Assembly: GCA_030062745.1 (NCBI GenBank)
Contig: CP099841.1
Span: 3,906,001 to 3,970,000, forward strand
Reading direction: 5' to 3'
Length of the DNA stretch: 64,000 nt
DNA from: Capitulum mitella
Lineage: Eukaryota; Arthropoda; Thecostraca; Pollicipedomorpha; Pollicipedidae
Shown here: positions 23,700 to 35,562 of the stretch, piece by piece
Layout: every line of letters starts with the position of its first letter
Position numbering within the stretch: the stretch's first letter is position 1
The notes under the pieces: model-generated
Databases searched by the model: none
Seen by the model: only the letters and a program-made list of their open reading frames with translations
Told to the model about the DNA's origin: nothing
Program-made: the position numbers and the translations under genes

Positions 23700-25999
23700 G
23701 GAGTTAGGGAAAATGACGTGAAAGTCGGGACAGATGATTGCGTTCAATATGTGTGGGGCACACGTTTATCAAACCCGTCCATCTTGGAGAATAAGCGTCC
23801 GACAGCAGTGCAAGCCTCTCCACTGCACTGGATTCCTTCCTTGCAACAATCAACGTCTGTTATTTTAAATTTCAGTGATCTTCCAAGCGCGACTCGTTTT
23901 TCTTCCTTACCAATCCGAAACACACATCAATCAGTGAACCTATCGTATCTTATGCTGTCGAAACACGGGCTGGCTGATATACTGTGGTCGAGATCCCAAT
24001 CCGCGGCGCTTTCCCATCCCAAACACAGCCGTCGTTCGTGCCATCCCTCCATTGTCTGCGCCGCGTGGGACGGGGGGGGGGGACGCCACCTCATAATCGC
24101 CTCTGTGGGCGCACAGCGGTGATGCCATGCCATCCATCAGCTGATGATCATGGCCGACTCATAAGCATTCGCAGTCTCCTCGGCGGTCGGCGACCAGGGG
24201 TCATCGCTCACCAGGCCGGGCGGCGAGCTGGGTGGCATCCAGCCGGCCGGTCCCGGCCGCAGCGGGCTGGGCACGCCTCGAACGCCAGCCAGAGCGGCTT
24301 CAATTGAGACCCACACGCCAGCCGGACGTCAGACACAGCGGGACCCGGACTCCCGTGCCAGGCAGGCAGCGCGGGGCTGGCTGAGTGCATGGTTGACTTT
24401 GGCGTCTGTTTCTGGGCTGGATCCGCGGAATGCAGTAGTATTTCTTAATGGAAAGGAGAGCTGATTGTCGTTTATGGGTGCTGCACCGTAAGGGCCCCTC
24501 TGTCTGCCGTGCCCTGTGTCAACCGACCCCCGCCCCCCTCCCCCCCGTTTCTCAAGGATTTGGTGTCGTTACGGGTCCGGTGGGCACACAAAGGACGTCC
24601 ACTTGCCTTCCTTTTTCACGTTTTCCATTCAGTTCAGAGTTATACAGGTCAGTCATTATAGATCGTCTTACGCAATTTCCTGTTCGATTTATTCAGTATG
24701 TATGGGGGTGATGGTTCAATGGATTAATTATCAAACTCACACCTCTTCTGAAATCCTCCATATACTCACTTTGGCAGCGAAAAGTTAGAGAACAGTATTC
24801 ATGAAGAAAACTTGCATTCGTACTGACATGGCAGCGAAACATTTCTAGAGCTGGCAGACAAACCAAAACATTGTCAAGTCGATTATTTTCATAGATGTTG
24901 AAGCGTCAGAGCACTCACGTTTCATTTTTCTTCCATTTTTGAGGGCAGCTGGGTAGCTTGTTCGGTCGCCTCCGTTGGCGCCACCAGTGTCTTTAACTTC
25001 TGATTTATTAAGAAACAGGCCTCTTAAATCAGCTCTGCGTCACCATAAAACACTCTTGATTGATTTAGCATGAAGATGTGTGCTTGTGAATTAGAGCATG
25101 AACCAGTCCAGTGCAGAGATCTCCAGGCATTCGCTGCAGTTGATTACGAGCTGCATTTCATGTCTTGATTTTTTATTGGGAACAAGCATGGTTATTTTAA
25201 TGATGCCAAAAGCTTTCTTGTCCTCCCTGCCGAGGACCCCAAATCAGTTGCTGCGCTAGCTATTTCTATATGCTTTTTCGAGCGGTGACGAAATGCCGTT
25301 GGTTTCCCATTGGTAAAAGTCGGAAAATGTGCCCCCCCCCCCTTATCGCGCGTGTTGTGACGGCATGAATTTATGCCGTGGATCGTCACAAAGGTTGAAC
25401 CTGTCGTATGTGCAAATGTCACCGTCATTGGTGCAGCCATCTGCACTGTGCATCTGGCTTAAGATCCGGACACACATACGTACGCTACTAATTTAGTAGA
25501 CTAGCTATGCCGAATGTCCGGAAGTTCATACAAGCTCTTTTTGGTTTTCTGAAATCATCATTATCATTGTCATATTATGGTCATTCCTGATATTTTACCA
25601 ATGTTCCCACGGAGTGCTCTAAAACGAAGCGCCGTTATAAATGTGCTTTTCAATGAAACAACGGGCGAAATGACAAGCGATCATGTTTTTCCAAAATGCG
25701 CCGGCCACTCGCGCGTCGGAGGGCCAACGTATTTAATGAGTTTAACGGATTTAACGTCTGCTGAAGGCATTTCAAAACATTTCTCAACGCCATAGAGCTT
25801 GTGCTAAATTGTATTGCTCAAGAAGGACGCAGCACCCTAGCGCCTCAATGGTTCCTTTCCCATACCTTCGCAGCAAGAACAAATGCACATTATGAAATGG
25901 TTATTTCTGACACCAAATTTTGCAGCACGTTGGTACCTGACATGTCTCATCAATCGTAAACAAACATACTGGTTCAGTCGAAGCATATGAACGGTTCTA
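23700..25999. other. No gene seen
   Basis: Mixed composition with poly-G (about 24070) and poly-C (about 25333) runs. No frame has a recognisable domain. Confidence 0.4.
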
Positions 26000-26039
26000 G
26001 CGTCAGACCTGTGGTCAGAGGTGGCCAAAAATACCAGTG

Positions 26040-26340
26040 GGGCACCAGGCCCCCATGTCACAACGGGAGAGCCAGAGCAGGCTGTCGTCCTTGGCCGGCG
26101 CGCGCGCGCGCAGGGGTCCGCCGCCTCCGCCGCCGCCGGCGTCGCCAGGTCAGTACGTCGGGCGTCGGTTTCGACAGCGGAAGCGGACGCTAGCGCGGTG
26201 CCGGGGCGGAGGTCGGCGTGGCCCCGCGGTGCAGTGCCAAGTCACGAGGTCACTAAGCTGTCGAGTGGGACCCTCGAATGTGCCAGCTGCGACGTTCGGG
26301 GGTGGGGAGTGTTTCCGGGTTTGACCGGGTTTGACTCGGA
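26040..26340. other. GC-rich island
   Basis: A CpG-dense block including GCGCGCGCGC and (CCGCCG)n. All frames are open by composition. No gene is supported. Confidence 0.35.
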
Positions 26341-29300
26341 GATTCCAACCCCGCCTACACAAGCGTTGCCAGCTGCTTTCTTGGCGTCAGTGTTGATTCG
26401 GCCCTGGACTTGGCATTCTTGTTTACCAAACCGACACGCACTGATATCAAGCGTGACTGTTTTTCGTACTTTATATTTGTACGACAAACGTCATCTTCAT
26501 GTTGTCATGGTTCCCCCGTCAGGTAAACTGAATCCATAGGGATAAAGGTAAATGCCTGACTATAAATATACATAGTCACATAGAAGGAAACTTTCGTGAG
26601 ACATAAGTGTTTCTCTGCCATCAGCTGCCTCCGAAAAACCGAACCTGTGAAAAAGTTCGTTGAGATTTAAGCAAGTGAAAGTATTTTTTTCGGGGCCGAA
26701 AGCTGCATATTTTTAATGAATATGAGGGTGGAAACCTGACGAGTAAACATGGTGACGGCCTTTTGTGTGCTAAAGCAGAAATGCTGGGCCCAGTTTTTCC
26801 ATATAAATAAAGTAAAGAAAACGTGGTCAAACTAAATAAGAAATAACTCGTTAGTCTCCTTACGCTGAGCTTGGGCAAATGATGAATGCTGAGAGCTCAT
26901 ATGTAACGAGCGAAGGAGCAAAAAGGGCTTCAAGCCCAAACTCCACCAATGCGCTTGTTATTCCTGATCTCCGGTGAAATCCGGGTATATTTAAACCCTA
27001 ATTTTCTGCATGAACAGACGCTGCATGAAATGATTCTTTCTCGGTGAAATTCGAACACGTTTCCACATCAGTGCGAGAACGTTTCCAAAGATTGTTTTTC
27101 GACTTTCAGCTCGACTCATTTTGGTGATTACCTGAAATGCCAATGCAGCTACGGCTGTGAGTTACGTTTCGAATACAATGCAGATTTCGTTTTTTTTGGT
27201 GCGCGTAGCTTATAGGTCATCAGTTATTCTAGACCAGTTATTCTACATGAGCGTTCTAGATTTAAACAATAAAAAGCACACATAGCGTGCAGCCCCTTGC
27301 TGATTGCTGTGTAGGCTTGCAACACGTATTTTTTTTTTATCTCGCACCTTGCGTAATGCCCAGATATATTTGAATTATGAAATTAAATTGAAAGCCAAAT
27401 CTAAATTTAAACATATATTATTTATTACCCACTTCTGTGAAATGTAAAATAACCTCTTGCGGCATTCGTCTTTCGCTATACCAAATATCCAACCAAGGAA
27501 AAATTGTCGTTGCTATTATCCATTCGATGTAGATATCCCACGCACTTATGTAGACGCAGATGACCTGGTCCAAACTGCAGCACTGTTCGACGCTTAATTA
27601 GATCTGAGGAATCTGCTCGCGGGCATCAAAGGTTCTGCGTGGCGCTGACGTTTCCCGGACAGCCCCCTCCCCGCTATGTGATTAGGTATGGGGTTGAAGC
27701 AGCAGGCAGGACATAAAGCCTATCGCGGTAGAGCCTCCCTCGGCATGCTGCTCGAGTCGAGGTTGCCTCTACAGGGGTCTTCCAGAGGAGGCCACGGACC
27801 TTGGAAGCAGCGGGCACAACCTTGATTTCTGTTGCGGACCAGCAAAGGTTCAAAGTCCAAGTTGGTTCTTTAAGCATATGGAGACGGAATTTCTCAGGTT
27901 GCTTCGTCAGGTCGTTATGGGGGGGGACACTTCCCCCCACGCGCCCAAACTTGCGAGCACCCATTAAGACGTTGTCCCCACGGCGATATCCGAGGAGTGA
28001 CATGCGTTCCACTTTTACAGACTGATCGGAAATAATCTCTCTTTGAGGCTCGCGATTTAAACCGTAGCAACCAAAATTGGCAGGACGTAGTCAATAATTC
28101 ACGCTGAAATATGACATTTAGATTCGCGGAATGGTTTTCTACCGCTTGGCCGAAGCGATTCCGCAAACTGACCTTGATTTGTGGCAGTTTGTGTTCTTTG
28201 CTGGAGGCTACATCTAGCTGTCTCAATCGATCTGTCGACATGGCATTGAAGATAAACGAATTTTTGAACAGTCAAAACGTGCGCACTACGCAGGAGCAAA
28301 TGTTTTCGTGCCAGCAGCACGCAATGATGACTTATTGCAGATGACAAGTGCAGAGTTCTTCCATATCAAAGAATCTCGTGTTAATATATTATTCATAAAG
28401 CCTTTCGTCATCTGAACCAGTCTGCATGTTGTCGTGTTGGCGCTTCAAGGATCATACCTGTTATTATCTGCGAATATTAATCATTCCTCTCATCGTGATT
28501 TGGATTCGGACACATTACCATAATCAATGGTGTGTTTCGGTTGTTTGCATCCGGCAGCTGCAATAGAATTGTTCCAATGATGTGCAGCTGAGGTTCGTGA
28601 ACTCCGGCGTGACTGGCCGTGATCCGTCATACGCCAGCGATGACATCTGGGAGACGTTTGCGTCGCCGTTCAATCTAAATTAAAAAAGGCGATTTTTTGG
28701 CACGGACATCAGAGATATACGGTAAAAATGTTTATTAGCATGGCGTTCATTCCACGCCGTTGGGCGATTTGGTGGTATGGAGTGCTTCAGCGTGCCGCGT
28801 CGTATTTGAGGTATGAAACACTTTTGAGCGCTAGAGAGACACTGGGATTTTCTTATGAAGAAGAAAGCGATCGCATGACTTTCACGAGTGAGTCCTTTTG
28901 TCCACAGACAAGAATCACGAAAAACACATTTCCAGTCTTCTCTAGCCACAACAATATTTCTTGGACTGAACCTAGGGATTCTCGGCAGATAGTTCCGGTA
29001 CCAAATCCCATTCTCCAATCTCCATAATTTCTCGCCGCCTGGGTCCTTCATCAAACTTCGTTACCGTAATTTTTGAGTTATGGTGATTCGTGCAGCAATC
29101 TGATTTGCCAACGAAAGGAGAAAAAATCGGCAGAATGCGCGCGTTACATTATTTTTGACAATCCCGTGTTCCCAGTGATGGACACAAAATTAGTTAAACT
29201 GTAATCCATAAAAAGTTATGAAAGAAAAGCGAAATAAGCGGCAAAGAGACAGCATCTGTCATTGAAACGTTCCATTTATCCTTTCCCTTTTAGATGGGGT

Positions 29301-29449
29301 AAAGTGAAAAAGAGCCCTCCTAATTCTGTCCTTCTTCCCGGTCAGAAGTCGGGCCATTGCACTCAGCCGTCCTCGTCGCACAACAAATGCGATGTCTCTG
29401 GATGGCGCCGTAATTAAGAAACGATTTCCAGAGCGCACTCGTGACCGAA
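26341..29449. other. No convincing gene
   Basis: Mostly AT-rich sequence. Overlapping frames of 80-124 codons exist on both strands (for example around 28680-29054), but none contains a motif I recognise. Confidence 0.4.
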
Positions 29450-29970
29450 CTCGTTCTGGCGCCCTTCAGAGCCAGTGGCAGCGCTGACATGCAACCGTTA
29501 GCGGCGCACGATAAGGCAGACGGCGACGAGAACAAAGCGCGGCGGACGCGAGAGAATGGGAAGACTGCGCGCGACGGACGCGAATAAAGGCGGGCATAAT
29601 GAAGCGACGACGGCAAAGAATTCCGGCCTCGTCCGAGTGGGCGCAATTAAGCGGGCGGCGCGCGGCAGCGCGCGGCCGCGGCTCGCGCGGCCCCCGCCGC
29701 CGCCGCCGCCGGCCGGGCCGATTACGGCGGCGGGGGGGGCGCGGCGATAGCGGACCTAACTCGATTCGCTCAACTTAGACGGGAGGTCGTTATTGGGCGG
29801 CACCCCCGGGACGGGCGTATCCGGCCGCGGAGGGACGCGCCGACCGGCGCCGGTAACGACAACCGCCGACACGGCGCATCGTCGGCCGGCCGGGCGTGCG
29901 CGATCTGGCCGCCGACGGCGGTGGGAGCGGCATTGTCGGAGGGGCCACAGACGTCGTGGACCAGGCAGGC
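29450..29970. other. GC-rich island with (CCG)n
   Basis: A very CpG-dense block with (CCGCCG)n and poly-G. It embeds AT cores (GCGCAATTAAGCG, CCGATTACGG) of the type homeodomain proteins bind. Candidate regulatory DNA by composition only. Confidence 0.4.
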
Positions 29971-32201
29971 TGTGTGGCCGAATTTGGGTTTGTGCTCGTC
30001 AACGTGAAAGACAGTTGTCAAAGAAATGGTCTGAATATAGTGGATTTTTTGCGCTCAGGTATATGTCAAATATATTTATCTCACATGGCCCAGATATATG
30101 CATCTGACATTCACTGGACATGCGCTAGCACATCACTCATATCGATAATTTTCTTGCTTTTACTCCGATCCGGTTTTTTTACTTAACGATAGCTTATTTT
30201 CTTACATCTTGTAAAAAATACGATACCCTTTACCTTCGTCATGATTAAGCATCCCTTTACGTCATGTCCATGCGCTCGATTTGAGGATTCACGATTCATC
30301 CCATTCTGTTTCGTTTGAGACTCTTCTGAATGAATCCTGTCATTTTTTGGAACTAGCATTTCTGAAACCGCACATTCTGAAATTCCGCGTGTCCCACTTT
30401 TCCCCGTGGGAAAGAAGTATTATAGAAACATTTTTCATAACATTAAGCCAGCGCGGTAAAATGTTTATGACTTGTCCTAATGCAGCGCCCTAATGGCCGG
30501 TCTATTCAGTTGAGTTTGTTGGCTGCTTCGGGATAGTTTTATTAGTTTTTTTATTAGTTCCTATGTCACAATATTTTACCCAAGACATGTATGTCCTTTA
30601 GAATTAGCCATTTCTTCCGACTAGCCTTGTCGTAGGACAGACCTGAACTAAAAAAATATTGCTCCCGGGCCAAAAAAAACTTCAGTTTATTTAGGTCGAA
30701 TAAAGAAAAATTTGAACACGTAATCAGTTTTCTCCCCCAGAAAACTCTAGTTTTCGACGTACCGGATACCTCTGCAACGAGCCACGGCAGCCTTTTCCCA
30801 GAGTCCCTCGGCTTGTCGCAGCATTCGGGTGAGATAAACAGTGTCTTCTCCCGCGTCCCATTGCCGAAAGCCCATCATTGCCTCCGATAGGAAAGCATGC
30901 ATATAAATGGCCTCATTGAAGACGGCGTAATGACGCAGCTTTTTGTGGCAGCCCACCTCAGTCGGACCTGTTGCCGGTTTAGCAGGGACGATGTCAGGTG
31001 CGGTCCATTTGGAGCCGCTTTTGTGCAGCTCTGGATGGACGGGCCTGTTTGGTGGCGTCACGACCAAACAGGACGCTCTCGGGTAAGGCTCGTTAAGAAG
31101 TTAAGAAGTTAAGGCTCGTTTTCTGGGGGGGGGGACGACGTTTTGGCCGATAATGAATGGTCAGGGTCGGGTGATGAGCAGGAAATTGCTGGACAAGATT
31201 GCCACGGGGCTTGGCTTGTTCTGGCAATACATGTTGTTACCCGTTCCCCCTCAAAATTGAAAAATGTGATGTCAAAATTCCATCCCAGTCCCCTAATGCA
31301 TCGTCCCAAGCTCCCCCCCCCCCCAGAAAGGTATTTGCACCTCATCACTATGTTTGTTCACCTGCCGTTGTGAAACCCCAGTGGCCGTCACGACTGCACC
31401 GGAGCGTTTCATTCTCGATCCGCTCCGATGTTACATCTTGAAAAGGCAGACTGTGCCGCAATACCCGGGGACGCGTTTTCTGCGCCGGCGAGTCTGTTTT
31501 CGCCCAGCAGTAGATATTGGCACCGCACAATTCGACTCGCCATCTTTTCTCAATGCATCGTTGGTTGCCGTGTTATTATGGCAAGCGCAATCGCAGAAAG
31601 GTGATAAGGATTCTCAGATATAGTACGGTTTGGACTGAAGATGGTGTGCCCATGAGTCGGTTCAATTTGAAGTGAGGAAACTCCTCCAAAGTGAAGGAGA
31701 TTATTTGTTTACAGCTGAGCCGGTTCGTTCGCGTGCTTCGTTTGGCAAAGGAAGTTTCCATGTTAGCCAGTGGGACGGTTTCAAACGTTGTAACCGGCCG
31801 TCTACGAGGCTTGCTTGTTAAGTATTTATTGGCTCATTTATGAATTTATTTTCGCGTGAACCAGCAGTTGGTGATGTGTTTCTAAAACAGAAAACAACCA
31901 ACTGAGTGCGTATTATTCTTGTTAAATTTTGGGTTGTTTTCGTAGCGTGCTGCTATTCTTGGAATTACTTTAAGTGCATAAATATTGTGCTATCGTCCGC
32001 TACAGTTATGGTGAGACAAATCAGCCAATCATTTTAAGATTGTGCTCTCATTGCGATGCACTTCATTAATACAACGAAAATTCTGCTTTGGTCAACAAAC
32101 AGAAAACAAAACAGCTGGCAACGTTGTGATATCCACCCACAGTCACACACAAACAAGCTGATACATCGGTAGTAACAGAAGGGTTAGAGATCGGCTAAGC
32201 T
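29971..32201. other. Upstream flank of the Syt4 locus
   Basis: AT-rich DNA without a recognised gene. A minus-strand frame of 106 codons (30747-31067) has protein-like composition but no known domain. The promoter of the locus should lie in its last few hundred bases, but I see no clear TATA box or initiator. Confidence 0.4.
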
Positions 32202-32435
32202 ATGGGAGAGAGTGCCGAAGACAGTGATACCCCGAGTGCGGAGGGCGAGACTCAGTGCGTGTTCAAAGACCTGTCCGGCAAGCTGGCGCAGCGGAAGGCG
32301 ATGCGGAAGATCAACAAGCGGCTGCGCTCGGCCGTCAAGTTCTCCACGGCCTACTTCACCCAATATGTCCGCTACAAGATCCTCAAGATGGACTGGGTCA
32401 ACGACTACGTAGCCGACTACATGTACCAGCGGTAG
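32202..32435 (+). CDS. Unrecognised 77-residue protein upstream of Syt4
   Basis: I do not recognise this protein. The frame starts at an ATG in good context (A at -3 being weak but G at +4 present) with an in-frame TAA six bases upstream, so the N-terminus is complete if unspliced. Coding is supported by codon use: from about codon 20 nearly every third base is G or C, with CTG, AAG, ATC and GTC dominating. The N-terminus is acidic (ESAEDSD). Residues 23-45 are strongly basic (KLAQRKAMRKINKRLR), and the C-terminus is rich in Tyr and Trp (FTQYVRYKILKMDWVNDY). I see no signal peptide or membrane segment. It ends 225 bp before the proposed Syt4 start, probably on the same exon. Either the transcript is dicistronic, or this is a small single-exon gene using the AATAAA at 32912. 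Confidence 0.6.
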   Translation: MGESAEDSDTPSAEGETQCVFKDLSGKLAQRKAMRKINKRLRSAVKFSTAYFTQYVRYKILKMDWVNDYVADYMYQR

Positions 32436-32660
32436 GCCGGCGGCGCGGACAGGACCGTGGACGCTCCGGAGCCCTGCGGGCGATGTGTTCGGGCTGTCGA
32501 GGACGTTGTGTGAACCGCTGGACGGCAGCCTCGTGGCCGGCCAGAACTGGAGCCCGGTCCCGCGCCGCGTGATGGCGCCCGTCGCGTGATCGCCCCGGCC
32601 GCCGCACGTGCGCGCGTCGCTCCGCGTTTTTAGAGAACTCCTCGGACGCGGAGAGAGAGC

Positions 32661-32700
32661 ATGGTGCTGGAGGTTCTCGCCAGCGTGTCACACTTTGCAG
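32661..32700 (+). CDS. Syt4: Synaptotagmin 4, coding exon 1 (predicted start)
   Basis: ATG at 32661 opens 13 codons (MVLEVLASVSHFA) plus one base, then a strong donor CAG|GTGAGC at 32701. The leftover base is phase 1, exactly what the next exon needs (its first two bases TG complete GTG, Val). This gives a short lumenal/extracellular N-terminus before the membrane segment, as in synaptotagmins, which have no cleaved signal peptide. The ATG context (GAGAGC before ATGG) is fair. This exon is inferred from phase and donor fit, not from homology, because this end of the protein is poorly conserved. Two earlier out-of-frame ATGs (32482, 32571) lie between the 77-codon ORF and this start. Confidence 0.55.
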
Positions 32701-32911
32701 GTGAGCTGCCGGCCGGCTGCGTCGTGCCGCTGGCTCGGCGCCCATCCTAGGACGCCCCGTCTCCGCTCCGGGCGGCGGGCCGTGTCTGACCAGGCATAAA
32801 GCGACGACGTCGGCCGGCTTTTGACCGGCGGCCTCATTTTGAATTCGTCGCCTGAATGGTTCGACCCGCTGCCGACGCGGCGCGCCGCCGCTCCGTATGC
32901 ATGCGCAAAGC

Positions 32912-32917
32912 AATAAA
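32912..32917 (+). terminator. AATAAA polyadenylation signal in intron 1
   Basis: A canonical hexamer 477 bp after the stop of the 77-codon ORF and 211 bp past the exon 1 donor. Use of it would give a short mRNA carrying the small ORF and an unspliced Syt4 start. Skipping it allows full Syt4. Composition alone could produce it by chance. Confidence 0.35.
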
Positions 32918-34998
32918 GCGCGCGCTGAGGGCGCACTAGACGCGGGAACGGACGTGTCTTACCCGATTGCCTCGTCCGCGCCGGATACGCCGCGCGCGGC
33001 GGCCGGCCGGGGATGCGCAGGCAGCCCCGACTAATCCGTCCGTCTCTCGCTCGCGCTCTGCCGCCCGCCGGGCCGCCGCGGGTCAGCCGGCGGACGCCCC
33101 GGCGCCGTCGCGAGCGTGGTCGGCACTTCTGGCGCGGCCGGCTCCTGCCGCCGAGCCGCCGCCTGCGCCGGCTTTGTCTCCGCGCGCCGCCGACACGGCA
33201 GCCGTCGAGATACGGCCGAACGGCTTCGCCCGCCGCCGGGTTATCGCCGGAGGCGATTTATCTCCGACGCAACGCTGGCCGCGGGAGAATTAATGCATTT
33301 GAGCGGTGCGGTAAAAGAGTTATGTTTTCCTCCGGCTTGGAATGAGGCGGCTGCCGGGCGGGGGTGTTAATGCGCCGACGACGCAGCTCGGATTCTTTTT
33401 CGGTGTACTCCGTCTTGAAGATAATTTCCTCGCGGGACTCGGCGGAAAAACACGTCCGTTTGGGGACATAAAATGGTCCATTTAGAGGTAACGTAAAAAT
33501 GGCTCGCAAAAACAAACAACCGAAAAGGCACGCACGCCGCAGCTTTGAAATATTTGGGAAATATTGATGTTTTCTGGGCTGGGTTTCTTTCAGTTTCGTA
33601 AAATACTTTTGATAATTCTGACATCTTTTTTTAGTGCTCGTATGTGACTGAATCAGTAACTTCACTTGAAAACGAATTTCTCCATGTATGTTCAAATCAT
33701 TTGAAGATACATGATGAATCCGAACAAGACATGTCGTTCTCGGCGCAAACCTTTCATTTTGAATATGTGAACAGCAGTGGAAGCTCAATATGTTGAATGG
33801 ATAAGACTCGCATTTTGTCCTGAATGACTATTGTATGCCCGCAGTCCTCCGAAAGTATATCCACAACCACTGCTGAGGCTGTGTGTATCTGAGATGGAAT
33901 AGTTCAGCTATGGTCCTCGGCAAGACACCAACTTTAAAGGGTGCTTTGGCAATGTTCTTGTGATCATGCTGTTAGTCAGTGTCATTGACAATTGATGGTC
34001 CATCTTGTGAAATGATTACCTTCCCCAGTTAATGGTGTTTTTCACAGAACTGATGTAACTGGAGTGGAGTAAGATCATGAATTAGCAATCGTTAGACCGG
34101 AATAGATGAAAGGGGAATCTACGTGTCTAAACGTGTCTAAACTAGGGTGTGTTCCTGTCCTGGTCTATTGGCGTGCCAGATGGTCTCCATATTTACTGAC
34201 TTTTAGGTTGAACAGGACACCATTGAGGGGCTGCTACCAAGCGCCAGAACACGTAAACACTACGCCCGGGTGTGTTCTTCAGTGCTCCTTGGTGTGTAAA
34301 CACCGAGCACTTTCCGCCCGGTGAACGTTCTTCTCTCGTTTTGAATGTAAACCATTCGCAAAAAAGATTTTCCGCGCCAAATTTGTGGCTAGATTCCGAG
34401 AGCACTTTGGCGAAAAGCAAGGTGCTCAAAAGGCTGAACTAAGGCGCTGAAATTTAGGACGGTTTTTTTGAAAAGAGTTGAGGAAGCCCGTGGCAAAGTC
34501 TTTCAGCAAAAACCTTGTATTAGCATTATCGTTTCCGGTGGACATGCTTGGCTCGAGTTGTCAAAAGATTAAACAAGCCCAGGCTGACAAGGAAGTATTT
34601 CATTAATGTAAACGTTTTCCGATCAGAGGGGAACTGAAACTCAAATGTGACTATTAATTATTCAGCAAGCAGCTGGTTGCGACTTAGCTAGCCGTCTCGG
34701 TAACGTTTGCTTTGGGCTTGAGGACGTTTTGAATGAACACCGTCCAAAAGGCATGCCTTACGTCGCAAAATTTCACTTTACGCAGTTTTCAGTGCACCAT
34801 TCTTGGGTGATATCTCATTTTACTTGGTCATGTCCGTTGCCCAATCATACAGGAGTGTCTCCTCTGGGAAATTTCGTCGACGTCGCCTTATCTCCGTCAG
34901 TGAATATCTCCAAGCGTGGCCAATATTCCCGAAAAGCCCCAGCTTTTGAGCTATTCCTACCTCTCCCCTCTCCACATCTCCTCCTCTCCCCTCTCTCC

Positions 34999-35001
<3 letters not shown>

Positions 35002-35083
<82 letters not shown>
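35002..35083 (+). repeat. (CT)n microsatellite adjoining a splice acceptor
   Basis: About 80 bp of nearly pure CT, ending 40 bp before the acceptor of Syt4 exon 2. It forms an extreme polypyrimidine tract. Length variation here could affect exon recognition. Confidence 0.97.
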
Positions 35084-35085
<2 letters not shown>

Positions 35086-35123
35086 GTCCGCTGTCTGAAT
35101 CTGTGTCTCCGCGCCTCCGGCAG

Positions 35124-35562
35124 TGTCGTCCCCGGCGCTGATCGCCATCTGCCTGGGCTCGACGCTGCTGCTGCTCTCGGTGGCGGCCGTCACCTGCTTC
35201 TGCTACCGGCGCCGGGGCTCGCCTCCGCACAAGCTCGTCTACCGGCGGCCACCGGACAAGGCAGTCGGCCTGCGCCGGCCCACGGCCGTCCGCAGCCCCG
35301 GCAGCCAGGGCCACTACCTGAAGAAGTCGCCCAGTCCCACCGGGAAGCCGGCTACGCCCGGGTCGGGCTCGGAGGGCGGCGGCGGCGGCGGCAGCGAGCC
35401 GGCCGAGCCTGCGCGCAGCCCGGTGCTGCACACGCCCAGCCCCGCCGACGAGGCCAAGATCCGCTCCATCAAGTGTTTCGCCGAGAACGAGCTCGCCGAC
35501 CCGCCGCCAAAGACGGACGAACCCGAGACGACCAGCCTGGGCGAACTGCGCTTCAGGGTCAG
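35124..35562 (+). CDS. Syt4: Synaptotagmin 4, exon 2: membrane anchor and linker
   Basis: Encodes residues 14-160 (numbering assumes exon 1). A single membrane segment (about residues 18-38, ALIAICLGSTLLLLSVAAV) is followed by CFCY, whose cysteines are candidate palmitoylation sites, and RRR as the cytoplasmic stop-transfer signal. Next comes a variable, Pro/Ser/Gly-rich linker with a run of about seven glycines, and it closes with GELRFRVR, the first strand of C2A. Acceptor is GCAG at 35120-35123. Donor AG|GTCAGT at 35563 leaves phase 2 and joins exon 3 as Arg-Tyr. Synaptotagmin 4 sits on synaptic or dense-core vesicles and, in flies, on postsynaptic vesicles that mediate retrograde signalling. 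Two more copies of the donor sequence follow in the intron. Confidence 0.85.

Larger units (their letters stand above)
32701..35123 (+). other. Syt4 intron 1
   Basis: GTGAGC donor, CAG acceptor, 2.4 kb. The first 670 bp are a GC-rich island continuous with exon 1 and contain the AATAAA at 32912. The middle is AT-rich. The last 120 bp hold a long CT repeat just before the acceptor. No other gene is seen. The 315-codon frame starting at 34729 merely reads through the CT repeat into exon 2 in the wrong frame. Confidence 0.6.

Noticed and set aside
24705..24775. Possible tRNA gene near GGTGATGGTTCAATGG
   Set aside because: The arms do not pair, and no anticodon loop or B box is in register.
28680..29054. 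124-codon minus-strand ORF overlapping a 99-codon plus-strand ORF
   Set aside because: Both cover the same bases with no homology or codon bias to favour either.
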